From NCBI RefSeq assembly GCF_014205155.1, contig NZ_JACHMX010000001.1, forward strand, positions 7,502,001-7,566,000: 64,000 nt of DNA. Direction: 5' to 3'. The notes below the pieces were generated by a model. That model saw only the letters and a list, made by a program, of their open reading frames with translations. It was not told the origin of the DNA and did no database searches. Shown in pieces: positions 40,293 through 48,642 of this stretch. Every line of letters begins with the position of its first letter. Positions within the stretch are counted from its first letter, which is position 1. Position numbers and translations under genes: made by a program. The DNA comes from Amycolatopsis umgeniensis (GTDB lineage Bacteria; Actinomycetota; Actinomycetes; Mycobacteriales; Pseudonocardiaceae).

Positions 40293-40339
40293 GTGAAGGC
40301 CTCCTTCCCTACTTTCACGGTAGGGAAGGAGGCCTTCAC
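40293..40339. repeat. 47-nt palindromic element (20-7-20), perfect
   Basis: Arms 40293-40312 and 40320-40339 are perfect complements, loop TTTCACG. Contains TGAAGGCCTCCTTCCC and complement. Lies 37 bases downstream of the DUF3000 stop on the minus strand, a possible terminator. Confidence 0.9.
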
Positions 40340-40376
40340 GGACTTGCGAAGCGAAGCGCGCCGGACCGAGGGCGCG

Positions 40377-40931
40377 TCAGGAGGACTGGCGCTGCTCGAA
40401 CAGCGTCACGCCGACCGGCGGCAGCCCGACGACGCTCGCCATCACCTGGCAGAAGGCCTGACCGTGCGGCCGCAGCGCGGCGTCGGTCGGCGTCCAGGAC
40501 GCGCGCAGCTCCAGGTCGTCGGTGCGCGAGGGGCCGGAGATGTCGCCGAAGCGGGCCGACGACGTCTCGGTGACCGTGCCGCCCAGCGCCGTCCACTCCG
40601 CGCCGGAGCTCTCCAGCGCGTCGGTCAGCCACGACCAGCCGACGGCGGGCAGGAAGGGATCGGTCGCCAGCTCCCGGTCCAGTTCCGCGCGGACGTACAT
40701 GACCAGCCGCAGGACCCCGTCCCAGCCTTCTTGGCCTTCCGGATCGTGCAGCAGCACCAGCCGCCCCGAGGCCAGCACGTCCGCGGGCCCCTCCACCTCG
40801 CAGCTCACCGCGTAGGACCACGGCGCCAAGCGCTGCGGCGGACGCATCGTTTCCAGCTGCACTTCGGGGCGGGGCCGGACCGATTGCAACGCCGCGACGG
40901 CTTCACGGAAGAGGTCGGGTACTGACGTCAT
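40377..40931 (-). CDS. DUF3000 family protein
   Basis: A 184-residue cytoplasmic protein matching the actinobacterial DUF3000 family: AALQSVRPRPEVQLETMRPPQRLAPWSYAVS, GRLVLLHDPEGQEGWDG and GWSWLTDALESSGAE. Function unknown; always found near hemE in actinobacteria. ATG at 40931; the 318-base in-frame extension upstream would overlap hemE and is rejected. Divergent from hemE with a 97-base spacer. Confidence 0.88.
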   Translation of the reverse strand: MTSVPDLFREAVAALQSVRPRPEVQLETMRPPQRLAPWSYAVSCEVEGPADVLASGRLVLLHDPEGQEGWDGVLRLVMYVRAELDRELATDPFLPAVGWSWLTDALESSGAEWTALGGTVTETSSARFGDISGPSRTDDLELRASWTPTDAALRPHGQAFCQVMASVVGLPPVGVTLFEQRQSS

Positions 40932-41028
40932 CGCGGTCACTAACCGACTGTAAGACGCCGTAGTCCGGTTCGGGGCGCAGACGCGCCGAGAGTAAGGCCT
41001 CGGAGAGCTCATGGCACCATGAACCGTG

Positions 41029-42102
41029 ATGTCTCCTTCAGTTGCTTCTCCCGCGCAGACCGTCCCCGCGGCCCGTCGTGCCCTGCCCGGTGCGCCGTTC
41101 CTGGCCGCCGCGCGCGGTGAACGCCCGGCCCACACCCCCGTGTGGTTCATGCGCCAGGCGGGCCGGTCGCTGCCCGAGTACCGGGCGCTGCGCGAGGGCA
41201 CCTCGATGTTCGACGCGTGTTTCGACCCCGAGATGCTCGCCGAGATCACGCTCCAGCCGATCCGCCGTCACGGCGTCGACGCGGCCATCCTCTTCAGTGA
41301 CATCGTCGTCCCGCTCAAGGCGGCGGGCCTCGACATCGACATCGTCGCGGGCACCGGCCCGGTCGTCGCCGAGCCGATTCGCGACGCCGCGGGCGTGCGC
41401 GCGCTGCCGGTCCTGGACCCGGAGCAGGTGGAGCGGGTCGCCGACGGTGTCCGGCTGCTGGTGGGATCGCTGGGCGAGACGCCGCTGATCGGTTTCGCCG
41501 GCGCGCCGTTCACCCTGGCCTCCTACCTCATCGAGGGCGGGCCGAGCCGCAACCACGAGCACACGAAGGCGCTCATGCACTCCGAGCCTCGGCTGTGGCA
41601 CGAGCTGGCGGGGCGCCTGGCGGATATGGCGATCACCTTCCTGTCCGCGCAGCTCGACGCCGGGGCCGACGCGATCCAGCTGTTCGACTCGTGGGCGGGC
41701 GCGCTCTCGGAGCGGGACTACCGCGAGTTCGTCCTCCCGCATTCGGCGAAGGTGCTGTCGGCGGTGGCCGGATACGGCGTGCCGCGGATCCACTTCGGTG
41801 TCGGCACCGGCGAGCTGCTGGTCGCGATGCGCGACGCGGGCGCCGACGTGGTCGGCGTCGACTGGCGCCTCCCGCTCGACGAAGCCGTCCGGCGGCTCGG
41901 TGGCGGCGTCGTCCAGGGCAACCTCGACCCCGCGCTGCTGCACGCGTCCTGGCCGGTGCTCGAAGCGGAGGTCCGGCGGATCCACGCCGAGGGCCGCGCG
42001 GCCGACGGCCACATCTTCAACCTCGGCCACGGCGTGCTGCCCGGCGTCGACCCGGACGTCTTGACGCGTGTGGTCGGGCTGGTGCACGAGCTCCAGGTAT
42101 GA
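41029..42102 (+). CDS. hemE: uroporphyrinogen decarboxylase
   Basis: A 357-residue enzyme that decarboxylates the four acetate side chains of uroporphyrinogen III to coproporphyrinogen III. Signature [18 protein letters not shown] near residue 38 and [17 protein letters not shown] near 160, with active-site Asp in [12 protein letters not shown] 41029 preferred over GTG 41026. Its stop overlaps the next gene by ATGA; with hemY and hemQ it forms the coproporphyrin-dependent heme branch. Confidence 0.96.
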   Translation: MSPSVASPAQTVPAARRALPGAPFLAAARGERPAHTPVWFMRQAGRSLPEYRALREGTSMFDACFDPEMLAEITLQPIRRHGVDAAILFSDIVVPLKAAGLDIDIVAGTGPVVAEPIRDAAGVRALPVLDPEQVERVADGVRLLVGSLGETPLIGFAGAPFTLASYLIEGGPSRNHEHTKALMHSEPRLWHELAGRLADMAITFLSAQLDAGADAIQLFDSWAGALSERDYREFVLPHSAKVLSAVAGYGVPRIHFGVGTGELLVAMRDAGADVVGVDWRLPLDEAVRRLGGGVVQGNLDPALLHASWPVLEAEVRRIHAEGRAADGHIFNLGHGVLPGVDPDVLTRVVGLVHELQV

Positions 42103-43478
42103 CCACCGTCGCAGTCGTCGGTGGCGGTATCTCCGGACTGACCGCGGCGTACCGCCTGCGGACGCTGCTCGGCGAAGACGCCCGGATCGTCGTCTTCGAA
42201 GCGACGGACTCCCTCGGCGGGAAACTCCGCACGATCGAACTCGCCGGTGAGCGCTACGACGTCGGCGCGGAGGCCTTCCTCGCCCGCCGTCCCGAGGCGC
42301 TCGCCCTCGTCCGCGAGGTCGGGCTGGGCGAGAGTCTCGTCCACCCCACCAAGGCCCGCGCGAAGATCCACGCCGGCGGATCCGTGCTCGGCCTGCCGCC
42401 GGGCACGGTCATGGGCGTCCCCGCCTCGGCCGACGCCGTCGCCGGTGTGCTGTCGGAGAAGGGCCGTGCCCTGGTCGAGGCCGAGGCGTCGCTGCCGTCG
42501 GTGGAACTTCCCGCCGAAGACGTGCCGCTCGGCCCGCTGCTGCGCGAGCGATTCGGCGACGAACTCGTGGATCGCCTCGTCGATCCGCTGCTCGGCGGGG
42601 TCTACGCCGGGGGAGCGGACGGGCTCGGGCTGCGCGCGACGATGCCCGGTCTCGCGTCCGCGGTGGACCGCGGCGCGCGTTCGCTCACCGAAGGCGCCGC
42701 CTCGCTCATGCCCGCGTCGCCGAGCACGGCGCCGGTTTTCGGGACCCTGCTGGGCGGGCTCGGCACGCTGATCCAGCGGCTCGCGGAGCTGTCGCGCGCC
42801 GAGATCCGGACCGGGACCACGGTGACGGCGCTCGAGCGCACCGCCACCGGCTGGAAGGTCGACGACCTCGAAACCGATTCCGTTCTCCTCGCCGTCCCGG
42901 CGCCTTCGGCACGACGGCTGCTGGACGGCGTCGCCGGAGTGGCGTCGTCGGCGTTCGCGGAGGTCGAGCTGGCGTCGATGGCGGTGATCGCGCTCGCGCT
43001 GCCGCCCGGCACCGAGCTGCCGGAGTCGTCCGGGGTGCTGATCGGGGCCGGTGAACGGGACGCGGCCGGGAAACCGTTCGCGGCCAAGGCGTTCACCTTC
43101 TCCGCGCGCAAGTGGGCGCAGTACGGCGACGGTCCGGTGCTGGTGCGCGGCTCGGTCGGCCGCTTCGGTGAACCGGGCGCGCTGCACGCCGACGACGACG
43201 AACTCGTCCGCGTGGTCCGCGACGATCTGGCCCGGCTGACCGGTGTCACCACGGCGCCGATCGAGACGCTGGTGACGCGATGGGGCGGCGGGCTCCCGCA
43301 GTACGGCACCGGTCACCTCGAACTCGTCGAGCGGATCGAACGCGCCGTCGCGCAGGTCCCGGGGCTCGCCGTGGCGGGTGCGACGCTGCACGGCGTCGGG
43401 CTCCCGGCCTGCATCGCCACCGCCGACGCGGCCGCCCGCCGCATCGCCGGGATCACACCGACCCACGAGGGCTCCTGA
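42099..43478 (+). CDS. hemG: coproporphyrinogen III oxidase (HemY/HemG, CgoX)
   Basis: A 459-residue FAD enzyme. N-terminal [16 protein letters not shown]ossmann motif and GGKLRT; C-terminal [18 protein letters not shown], the flavin-binding tail of protoporphyrinogen oxidase-like enzymes. In actinobacteria it oxidises coproporphyrinogen III to coproporphyrin III rather than protoporphyrinogen. ATG overlap with hemE. Followed 25 bases later by hemQ. Confidence 0.94.
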   Translation: MTTVAVVGGGISGLTAAYRLRTLLGEDARIVVFEATDSLGGKLRTIELAGERYDVGAEAFLARRPEALALVREVGLGESLVHPTKARAKIHAGGSVLGLPPGTVMGVPASADAVAGVLSEKGRALVEAEASLPSVELPAEDVPLGPLLRERFGDELVDRLVDPLLGGVYAGGADGLGLRATMPGLASAVDRGARSLTEGAASLMPASPSTAPVFGTLLGGLGTLIQRLAELSRAEIRTGTTVTALERTATGWKVDDLETDSVLLAVPAPSARRLLDGVAGVASSAFAEVELASMAVIALALPPGTELPESSGVLIGAGERDAAGKPFAAKAFTFSARKWAQYGDGPVLVRGSVGRFGEPGALHADDDELVRVVRDDLARLTGVTTAPIETLVTRWGGGLPQYGTGHLELVERIERAVAQVPGLAVAGATLHGVGLPACIATADAAARRIAGITPTHEGS

Positions 43479-43503
43479 GCACCGGCAGTGCCAAGATGGC
43501 GGT

Positions 43504-44196
43504 ATGGCGCGGCTGAACTACAACGAGCTCAATGACACCATCCGCTACACCGCCTGGTCGGTCTTCCGGGCCGAGCAGGGCAAGCTCGGCGAGGACCGCG
43601 AGAAGGCGACCGCGGAGACCACCGAGTACCTCGACGCGCTGGAGGCCAAGGGCGTCGTCGTCCGCGGTCTCTACGACCTTTCGGGGCTGCGGGCCGACGC
43701 CGACTACATGGTCTGGTGGCACGCCGAGGAGATCGAGCAGGTCCAGGCGGCGTACAGCGGTTTCCGGCACACCCCGCTCGGCCGCGCCTCGGTTCCGGTG
43801 TGGAGCCAGGTCGCGCTGCACCGCCCGGCGGAGTTCAACAAGAGCCACATCCCGGCGTTCCTCGCCGGTGAAGAGGCCCGCAAGTTCATCTGCGTCTATC
43901 CGTTCGTGCGCTCCTACGAGTGGTACCTGCTGCCGGACGACGAGCGCCGCAAGATGCTCGCCGACCACGGCAAGGAGGCCCGTGACTACCCGGACGTCCG
44001 CGCCAACACGGTCGCGTCGTTCGCGCTGGGCGACTACGAGTGGATCCTGGCCTTCGAGGCCGACGAACTGCACCGCATCGTCGACCTGATGCGCCACCTG
44101 CGCGGCACCGAGGCCCGCCTCCACGTGCGCGAGGAGATCCCGTTCTACACCGGGACCAAGGTGGAACCCGCCGAGCTGATCACCCTGCTGCCGTAG
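43504..44196 (+). CDS. hemQ: coproheme decarboxylase (HemQ/ChdC)
   Basis: A 230-residue protein of the chlorite dismutase family that converts coproheme to heme b with hydrogen peroxide. Conserved stretches: [70 protein letters not shown]; the Tyr in [12 protein letters not shown] is the radical-forming region. Completes the coproporphyrin-dependent heme branch. Its stop overlaps the next start as TAGTG. Confidence 0.95.
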   Translation: MARLNYNELNDTIRYTAWSVFRAEQGKLGEDREKATAETTEYLDALEAKGVVVRGLYDLSGLRADADYMVWWHAEEIEQVQAAYSGFRHTPLGRASVPVWSQVALHRPAEFNKSHIPAFLAGEEARKFICVYPFVRSYEWYLLPDDERRKMLADHGKEARDYPDVRANTVASFALGDYEWILAFEADELHRIVDLMRHLRGTEARLHVREEIPFYTGTKVEPAELITLLP

Positions 44197-45554
44197 TGAA
44201 CGCTTCAGTGGACTCCCGCGTCTGGACCACGCTCACCGGCGACACCCTCGCCGAAGACGCCGTCGAGGTGACCGGCCCCGAGTCCGTGCTGCCCGGGACC
44301 TTCCGGGTCGAGGAGGCGGCGACGACGAGTATCGCCGCCGCCACCCTGGCGGCCGGGGAACTGTTGCGGCTGCGGGGAATCGAGCCGGGCAAGGTCTCGG
44401 TCGACACCCGGCACGCGGCGGCGTCGTTCCACAGCGAGCAGTACATCCGGGTCGACGGGGAACCGGTGCCGTTCAGCGCGCCGCTGTCCGGCGACTACCG
44501 CGCGAACGACGGCTGGGTGCGGTTGCACTGCAACTACCCGCGCCACGTCGCCGCCGTGTGCTGGGGTCTCGGCGTGCCCGCGACCCGCGAGGCGTTCGAG
44601 AAGGTCGTGGCGGCCAAGTCGAAGTTCGAGGTCGAGTCGGCGGTGGTCGGCGCCGGCGGCGCGGCGGCCGTACTGCGCTCGCGCGAGGAATGGCTGGCGC
44701 ACAAGCAAGGACAGGCGTCGTCCGCCTTGCCGATCGCGGAGATCCGGACACTCGGACCTTCGGACCCCGTGCGGCTGTTCGCATCGGACCGCCCGCTGGG
44801 CGGGGTGCGGATCCTCGACCTGACCCACGTCATCGCCGGACCGGTGGCGGGCCGCGTGCTCGCCGCGCACGGCGCCACCGTCATGCACATCGGATCGGAC
44901 CGGTTGCCGACAGTGCCGCCGCTGGCCGTCGACACCGGGATGGGCAAGCTCTCGGCGTACGTCGACCTGGAGACCGAAGCCGGGCGCTCGCGGCTGCGCA
45001 AGCTGATCGCCCGCGCCGATGTCGTACTGCAGGGTTTCCGGCCGGGATCGCTGGTGGCCAAGGGTTTCTCGCCGGAGGCGCTCGCCGAGCTCAGGCCGGG
45101 GATCGTGGTCGCGGACCTGTCCGCCTACGGCTGGGAAGGTCCGTGGGCACGCAGGCGAGGATTCGACAGCCTGGTCCAGATGGCGTCGGGGATCGCCGAC
45201 GAAGGCGGCAAGACCGCCGGGATCGACGGTCCCGGACCGCTTCCGGTGCAGGCGCTCGACCACGCGACCGGCTGGCTCACCGCGGCGGCGATCATGACGG
45301 CCGTCCGCCGGGCGGTCACCGAAGGCGGCAGCCAGCACGTCCGCACCTCGCTCGCCGGAACGGGCGAGTGGCTGAACTCGTTGGGCCGCAAGGAATCCGG
45401 ACCTGCCGAATTCGACGGCTCCGAATGGCTGGAAGACGCGGACAGCCCGCTGGGCCTGCTCACCCGGGTCAAGATGGCGGGCACGCTGCCGGGCGCGAAT
45501 CCCTTCTGGGTGGAGGGGACGCGCGTATCCGGAAGCGACCGGGCCGTCTGGTGA
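44196..45554 (+). CDS. class III CoA-transferase family protein
   Basis: A 452-residue CaiB/BaiF-type protein. The second half contains VRILDLTHVIAGPVAGRVLAAHGATVMHI, GFDSLVQMASG and PLPVQALDHATGW, matching family III CoA transferases; the catalytic Asp region is in the LQGFRPG-to-LAELRPGIVVADLSAYG part. The first 180 residues are less conserved. Such proteins move CoA between carboxylic acids. GTG start overlaps the hemQ stop by one base, so it may be read from the heme operon although function looks unrelated. Confidence 0.8.
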   Translation: MNASVDSRVWTTLTGDTLAEDAVEVTGPESVLPGTFRVEEAATTSIAAATLAAGELLRLRGIEPGKVSVDTRHAAASFHSEQYIRVDGEPVPFSAPLSGDYRANDGWVRLHCNYPRHVAAVCWGLGVPATREAFEKVVAAKSKFEVESAVVGAGGAAAVLRSREEWLAHKQGQASSALPIAEIRTLGPSDPVRLFASDRPLGGVRILDLTHVIAGPVAGRVLAAHGATVMHIGSDRLPTVPPLAVDTGMGKLSAYVDLETEAGRSRLRKLIARADVVLQGFRPGSLVAKGFSPEALAELRPGIVVADLSAYGWEGPWARRRGFDSLVQMASGIADEGGKTAGIDGPGPLPVQALDHATGWLTAAAIMTAVRRAVTEGGSQHVRTSLAGTGEWLNSLGRKESGPAEFDGSEWLEDADSPLGLLTRVKMAGTLPGANPFWVEGTRVSGSDRAVW

Positions 45555-45555
45555 T

Positions 45556-45579
45556 CCGCATTTAGAGGACTAAACGCGG
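45556..45579. terminator. short palindrome with AGGA loop after CoA transferase gene
   Basis: 10-nt arms (CCGCATTTAG and CTAAACGCGG) with one mismatch around AGGA, starting two bases after the CoA-transferase stop. Confidence 0.65.
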
Positions 45580-45618
45580 TGGCCCTGCGGTGTCAGCGGC
45601 TGATGGGCTGAAAGACAC

Positions 45619-45671
45619 GTTGCGAAAGCCACGTTCGCAACGTTGAAGGTTGCGAACGTGGCTTTCGCAAC
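45619..45671. repeat. palindromic element, 23-bp perfect arms, 7-nt loop
   Basis: Arms 45619-45641 and 45649-45671 are perfect complements around GTTGAAG. The GAAAGCCAC/GTGGCTTTC module recurs in the element at 17872. Midway between two AGGA palindromes in a convergent spacer. Confidence 0.92.
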
Positions 45672-45708
45672 ACCTGCCCTTGAGACCGACAGCGAGGGAC
45701 ACCACGAG

Positions 45709-45736
45709 CACCGCATTCAGAGGACTAACCGCGGTG
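45709..45736. terminator. short palindrome with AGGA loop overlapping the partner-gene stop
   Basis: CACCGCATTCAG and CTAACCGCGGTG (three mismatches) around AGGA; the minus-strand TAG stop of the partner gene (45725-45727) lies in the right arm. Confidence 0.6.
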
Positions 45737-46069
45737 TAGCCACCTCGCCAAACGCCCCTTCGGCTTCGGGACTTCACCGCGTTCCACGAGCCACCCGCCG
45801 AACGCGTCCGCGTAGGCCCGCGCGCGGATCGCGTCGGTCTTCGGGTGTGCCGTCCCGTACTCGCGGAACAGCGCGGCGAAGCGGTCGCCGAGGGTTTCGG
45901 CGAGGTCTGGCCGCAGGTACGCGGCCAGCCTGCTCTGCTTGTTCCGCAAGACGTTCGCTTCGATTCGGAGCCTGTCCGCGTCGAATCCCGCCGGGGCGTC
46001 GCCGTCGGCGAGGAGCGCCTTGAGCAGTTCGGCCTGCTGTCCGGCGAGCCGCTCGCGGGGCGAAGTCAC
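45725..46069 (-). CDS. small partner protein of the MNIO enzyme (SCO6045-like)
   Basis: A 114-residue, largely helical, charged protein without cysteines or a signal sequence. It begins RERLAGQQAELLKALLADGDAP and carries FDADRLRIEANVLRNKQSRLAAYLRPDLAETLGDRFAALFREYG, a pattern like the C-terminal partner domains (DUF2063-type) that bind precursor peptides for DUF692/MNIO enzymes. GTG start overlaps the MNIO stop (GTGA), so the two are made together. Proposed role: recognise or hand over the membrane-protein substrate. The exact fold family is from memory and unverified. Confidence 0.7.
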   Translation of the reverse strand: MTSPRERLAGQQAELLKALLADGDAPAGFDADRLRIEANVLRNKQSRLAAYLRPDLAETLGDRFAALFREYGTAHPKTDAIRARAYADAFGGWLVERGEVPKPKGRLARWLHRG

Positions 46070-46878
46070 GGCGAGACCGCTTCTCGCAGCGCGGCCAGTT
46101 CGGCGGCCAATTCGCTGTCAGGCGGGTAGTCGTCGTCGCGTTCCAACAGGACACCCGGCGGCGCCACCCGCTTCCGAAGCTCCCGCAGCAGGTCCAGCAC
46201 CTCCGGGACCACCGGATGGGCATGCGTGTCGTGGTAGACGCCGTCGCGTTCGACACCGCCCGCCATATGCGTGTACGCCAGCCGCTCCCACGGGATCTCG
46301 TCGAGGAACCGTTCGGGATCGGTGCCGAGGTTGCGGGCGTTGGCGTACAGGTTGGCGACGTCGATGATCAGCAGGCAGCCCGTCCGGTCGGTGAGTTCTC
46401 GCAGGAACTCCGACTCGGTGAACTCCGCGTCCGGCCACTCCAGCACCGCCGCGATGTTCTCCAACGCGAACGGGACGTCCAAGATGGACTGGGTCAGTTC
46501 CACGTTGTCCACCAGGACGTCGAGCGCCTCCCGGGTGCGGGGGAGCGGCATCAGATGCCCGGAGTCGAGCCCGCCCGCGCGGACGAAGCACACGTGATCG
46601 CTGGCCATCGGCGCGCCGAGCTCGCGGGTGACCTCCGCGAGATGCTCGACGCGGGCGGTGTCCAGCGGCTCCGCCCCGCCCAGCGACAGCGAGACCGCAT
46701 GCGGCAGGACCGGGATTCCCTTGTCGCGCAAGGCGATCAAGGTCTCGGGGAGATGATCGGCGTGCAGGTTCTCGGCGACGACCTCGACCCAGTCGACGCC
46801 GGGCAGCCGCGCGATCGACAGGTCCAGCTCGTGCCGCCAGCCGATGCCGATCCCGAGGTGGCCCGGACCGTCAGCCAC
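46066..46878 (-). CDS. DUF692/MNIO family multinuclear iron oxidative enzyme
   Basis: A 270-residue TIM-barrel oxygenase of the DUF692 family, relatives of MbnB and TglH that modify cysteines or other residues of peptides using two or three iron ions. Metal-ligand regions visible: GIGIGWRHEL, VEVVAENLHAD, VLPHAVSLSLGG, ASDHVCFV, VANLYANARN, HMAGGVERDGVYHDTHAHPV and LERDDDYP. GTG at 46878 overlaps the 3' end of the upstream Cys-tail gene by 8 bases; its ribosome site lies within the tail codons. Likely substrates are the Cys tails of the two neighbouring TIGR04222 proteins. Confidence 0.9.
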   Translation of the reverse strand: MADGPGHLGIGIGWRHELDLSIARLPGVDWVEVVAENLHADHLPETLIALRDKGIPVLPHAVSLSLGGAEPLDTARVEHLAEVTRELGAPMASDHVCFVRAGGLDSGHLMPLPRTREALDVLVDNVELTQSILDVPFALENIAAVLEWPDAEFTESEFLRELTDRTGCLLIIDVANLYANARNLGTDPERFLDEIPWERLAYTHMAGGVERDGVYHDTHAHPVVPEVLDLLRELRKRVAPPGVLLERDDDYPPDSELAAELAALREAVSP

Positions 46879-47815
46879 CGCAACCCCCGCCTCCGCAGGA
46901 ACTGCCACCGCCACCACCGCACGAACTCCCGCCGCCCGAGGAGCCGGTGCCGCAGGTGCTGCCGCCGGACGAACCACCGCCGCCGAACGCACTGGGCATG
47001 GGCGGCGGGATCAGCGCCGCGCTGAGCTCTTCGTCGGGGTAGAAGGCGAGCCCGCCGAGCGCGACCGCCGCGGCGGCACCGCCCAGCAGGGCGCCACCGG
47101 CCACACCGCCCACCGCGGGCGCGTTGGGGATTCCGCGCTTGCGCTCCCGCGCCAGGGCGCTGTTCGCGCTCCCGAGGATCCGGTTGCCTTCGCCGGTCGG
47201 GCGCGGTCCGGTCCGCTTGTTCTTGGCGGCCCGCGCGATCAGCGTCGCGATCCCGGCCGCGATCAGCAAGGGGATCAGGAAACCGACCGGGCGGTCGGCG
47301 GAGATCCCGGCGAACAGGCGCACCACGCCGAGGACGAGCACGGCGAGGTACAGGAAGAACACGACCCGGCGGATCCGCGGTGCCTGGTTGACGACGACGA
47401 GTCCCCGCGCCTCCAGATCCTTGCCGAGCGCCTGCATCGGCCCCGACATCCGCAGCCTGTCGCGAATGCCGCGGGTCGTGGCGTTGTGACCCGGCCTGGC
47501 GCCCTTGGCGACGGCCTTTTCGATCGGGTCGGCGGGCTCGGGTCCGGTCAGTTGGAGCTGCTTCGAGCTGCTGACCCGCAGCGTCCCGCGGTCGACCAAC
47601 GCCGCGATGGCCGTGTCGACGACGCGGTCCGGGCCGCCGGCGAGATAGGCGAGCTCGTACACCGTCGGCTGCGGTCCGCTCACCGCGGCGCGCGGTGCCT
47701 TGCGGCCCAGTTTGACCGCTACCGTCCACAGGAGACCGAGGACCAGCGGGAACACCAGCAGGACGGCGTAGATCGCCAGGAAAGTGGGTCCGGGGATGCC
47801 CCAGGTGTCTTCCAT
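46871..47815 (-). CDS. TIGR04222-type membrane protein with Gly/Ser/Cys C-terminal tail
   Basis: A 314-residue protein. Residues about 10-36 form a first transmembrane helix; two more follow a soluble middle region (ELAYLAGGPDRVVDTAIAALVDRG is the TIGR04222 core), roughly 150-170 and 178-196. From about residue 262 the sequence becomes Pro/Gly/Ser/Cys low complexity, ending SSCGGGGCGG, with four Cys. Such tails next to a DUF692/MNIO gene suggest a modified, perhaps metal-binding, protein. The last codons overlap the MNIO start. A spacer of 110 bases separates it from the tail-less paralog, with a possible -10 TACGGT, so it may have its own promoter. Confidence 0.85.
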   Translation of the reverse strand: MEDTWGIPGPTFLAIYAVLLVFPLVLGLLWTVAVKLGRKAPRAAVSGPQPTVYELAYLAGGPDRVVDTAIAALVDRGTLRVSSSKQLQLTGPEPADPIEKAVAKGARPGHNATTRGIRDRLRMSGPMQALGKDLEARGLVVVNQAPRIRRVVFFLYLAVLVLGVVRLFAGISADRPVGFLIPLLIAAGIATLIARAAKNKRTGPRPTGEGNRILGSANSALARERKRGIPNAPAVGGVAGGALLGGAAAAVALGGLAFYPDEELSAALIPPPMPSAFGGGGSSGGSTCGTGSSGGGSSCGGGGGSSCGGGGCGG

Positions 47816-47925
47816 CGCACGGGCCTTTCACGAGCAGGTGCACTTACCGTAGTCGGACGCTTTTCCGTCCGGTCGTGGTTCCCTCGGACCAGTCGATCAG
47901 CCCGGCGAACCGTCCGCGACGGCCG

Positions 47926-48642
47926 TTAGACCGTCAGGGTCAGGAGCCGCGCCGACCGCCGATCCGGATAGGCCTCGATGCCACCCAGCGCCACCGCGCC
48001 CATCGCGCCGGTGACGAGGTGCGGATCGTCGCCCGCGCGCGAGAGCGCCCGCTCGCCCGCTTTCGTGGTCCACACCGCGCGATGGACCCGTTCGAGCCGG
48101 ACGGTGACGACGAACGCCGTCATCGCGACGGCGAGCGCGATTCCGGCGAGCACGACGGGCTGCCCGGAGACGACGACGGTGCGGACGAGCACCGCCGACC
48201 CGAGCACAACGAGCCCGAGTTGCGCGAAGGCCGCCGCTCTCCAGGCCCGGCGCGGACGGCCTTCCGGCACGACCAGGCCGCGGGCGAGCAACTCCGTCCG
48301 CAGCGAACGCATCGGCTCCGACGCGCGCAGCGGTTCGCGCACCCTCGCCGCCCGCACCTTGGGCAGGGTGTCCGCCACCGCGAGCACGAACGGGTCCGCG
48401 GGCCGCGCGGACGTCCGGCGCAGGACGCCGGAGCTGTCGATACGGGCCGCTCGCCGCTCGACGGCACCCGCGACGGCGGTGTCCGAGACCCGATCCGGGC
48501 CGCCGGCGAGGTAGGCGACCTGGTAGATCGTCCGCGGCGGTTCGCCGTCGTGGCGCCGGTTCCGCAGCCACCCGGTGTACGCCAGTGCCGCGAGGAGCGG
48601 AAGCGGGGCGAGCACTGCCATGACGGTCTCGAGTTCAGCCAC
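47926..48642 (-). CDS. TIGR04222-type membrane protein without Cys tail
   Basis: A 238-residue paralog with the same core (YQVAYLAGGPDRVSDTAVAGAVERR) and predicted helices at about 8-25, 145-165 and 170-190, but it ends YPDRRSARLLTLTV and has no Cys tail and no Cys-rich end. It may be a partner or scaffold for the tailed paralogs, or a relic. GTG start overlaps the stop of the preceding tailed gene by 8 bases, the same junction as at the MNIO start. Reading frames upstream of that GTG are inside the tail gene. Confidence 0.83.
   Translation of the reverse strand: MAELETVMAVLAPLPLLAALAYTGWLRNRRHDGEPPRTIYQVAYLAGGPDRVSDTAVAGAVERRAARIDSSGVLRRTSARPADPFVLAVADTLPKVRAARVREPLRASEPMRSLRTELLARGLVVPEGRPRRAWRAAAFAQLGLVVLGSAVLVRTVVVSGQPVVLAGIALAVAMTAFVVTVRLERVHRAVWTTKAGERALSRAGDDPHLVTGAMGAVALGGIEAYPDRRSARLLTLTV

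Larger units (their letters stand above)
39968..40376. other. 409-base spacer with two long palindromes
   Basis: Holds the palindromes at 40075-40123 and 40293-40339 and two direct copies of TCGCTAGCT at 40168 and 40186. No gene visible; both ends face the convergent 57-codon ORF and DUF3000 gene. Confidence 0.6.
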
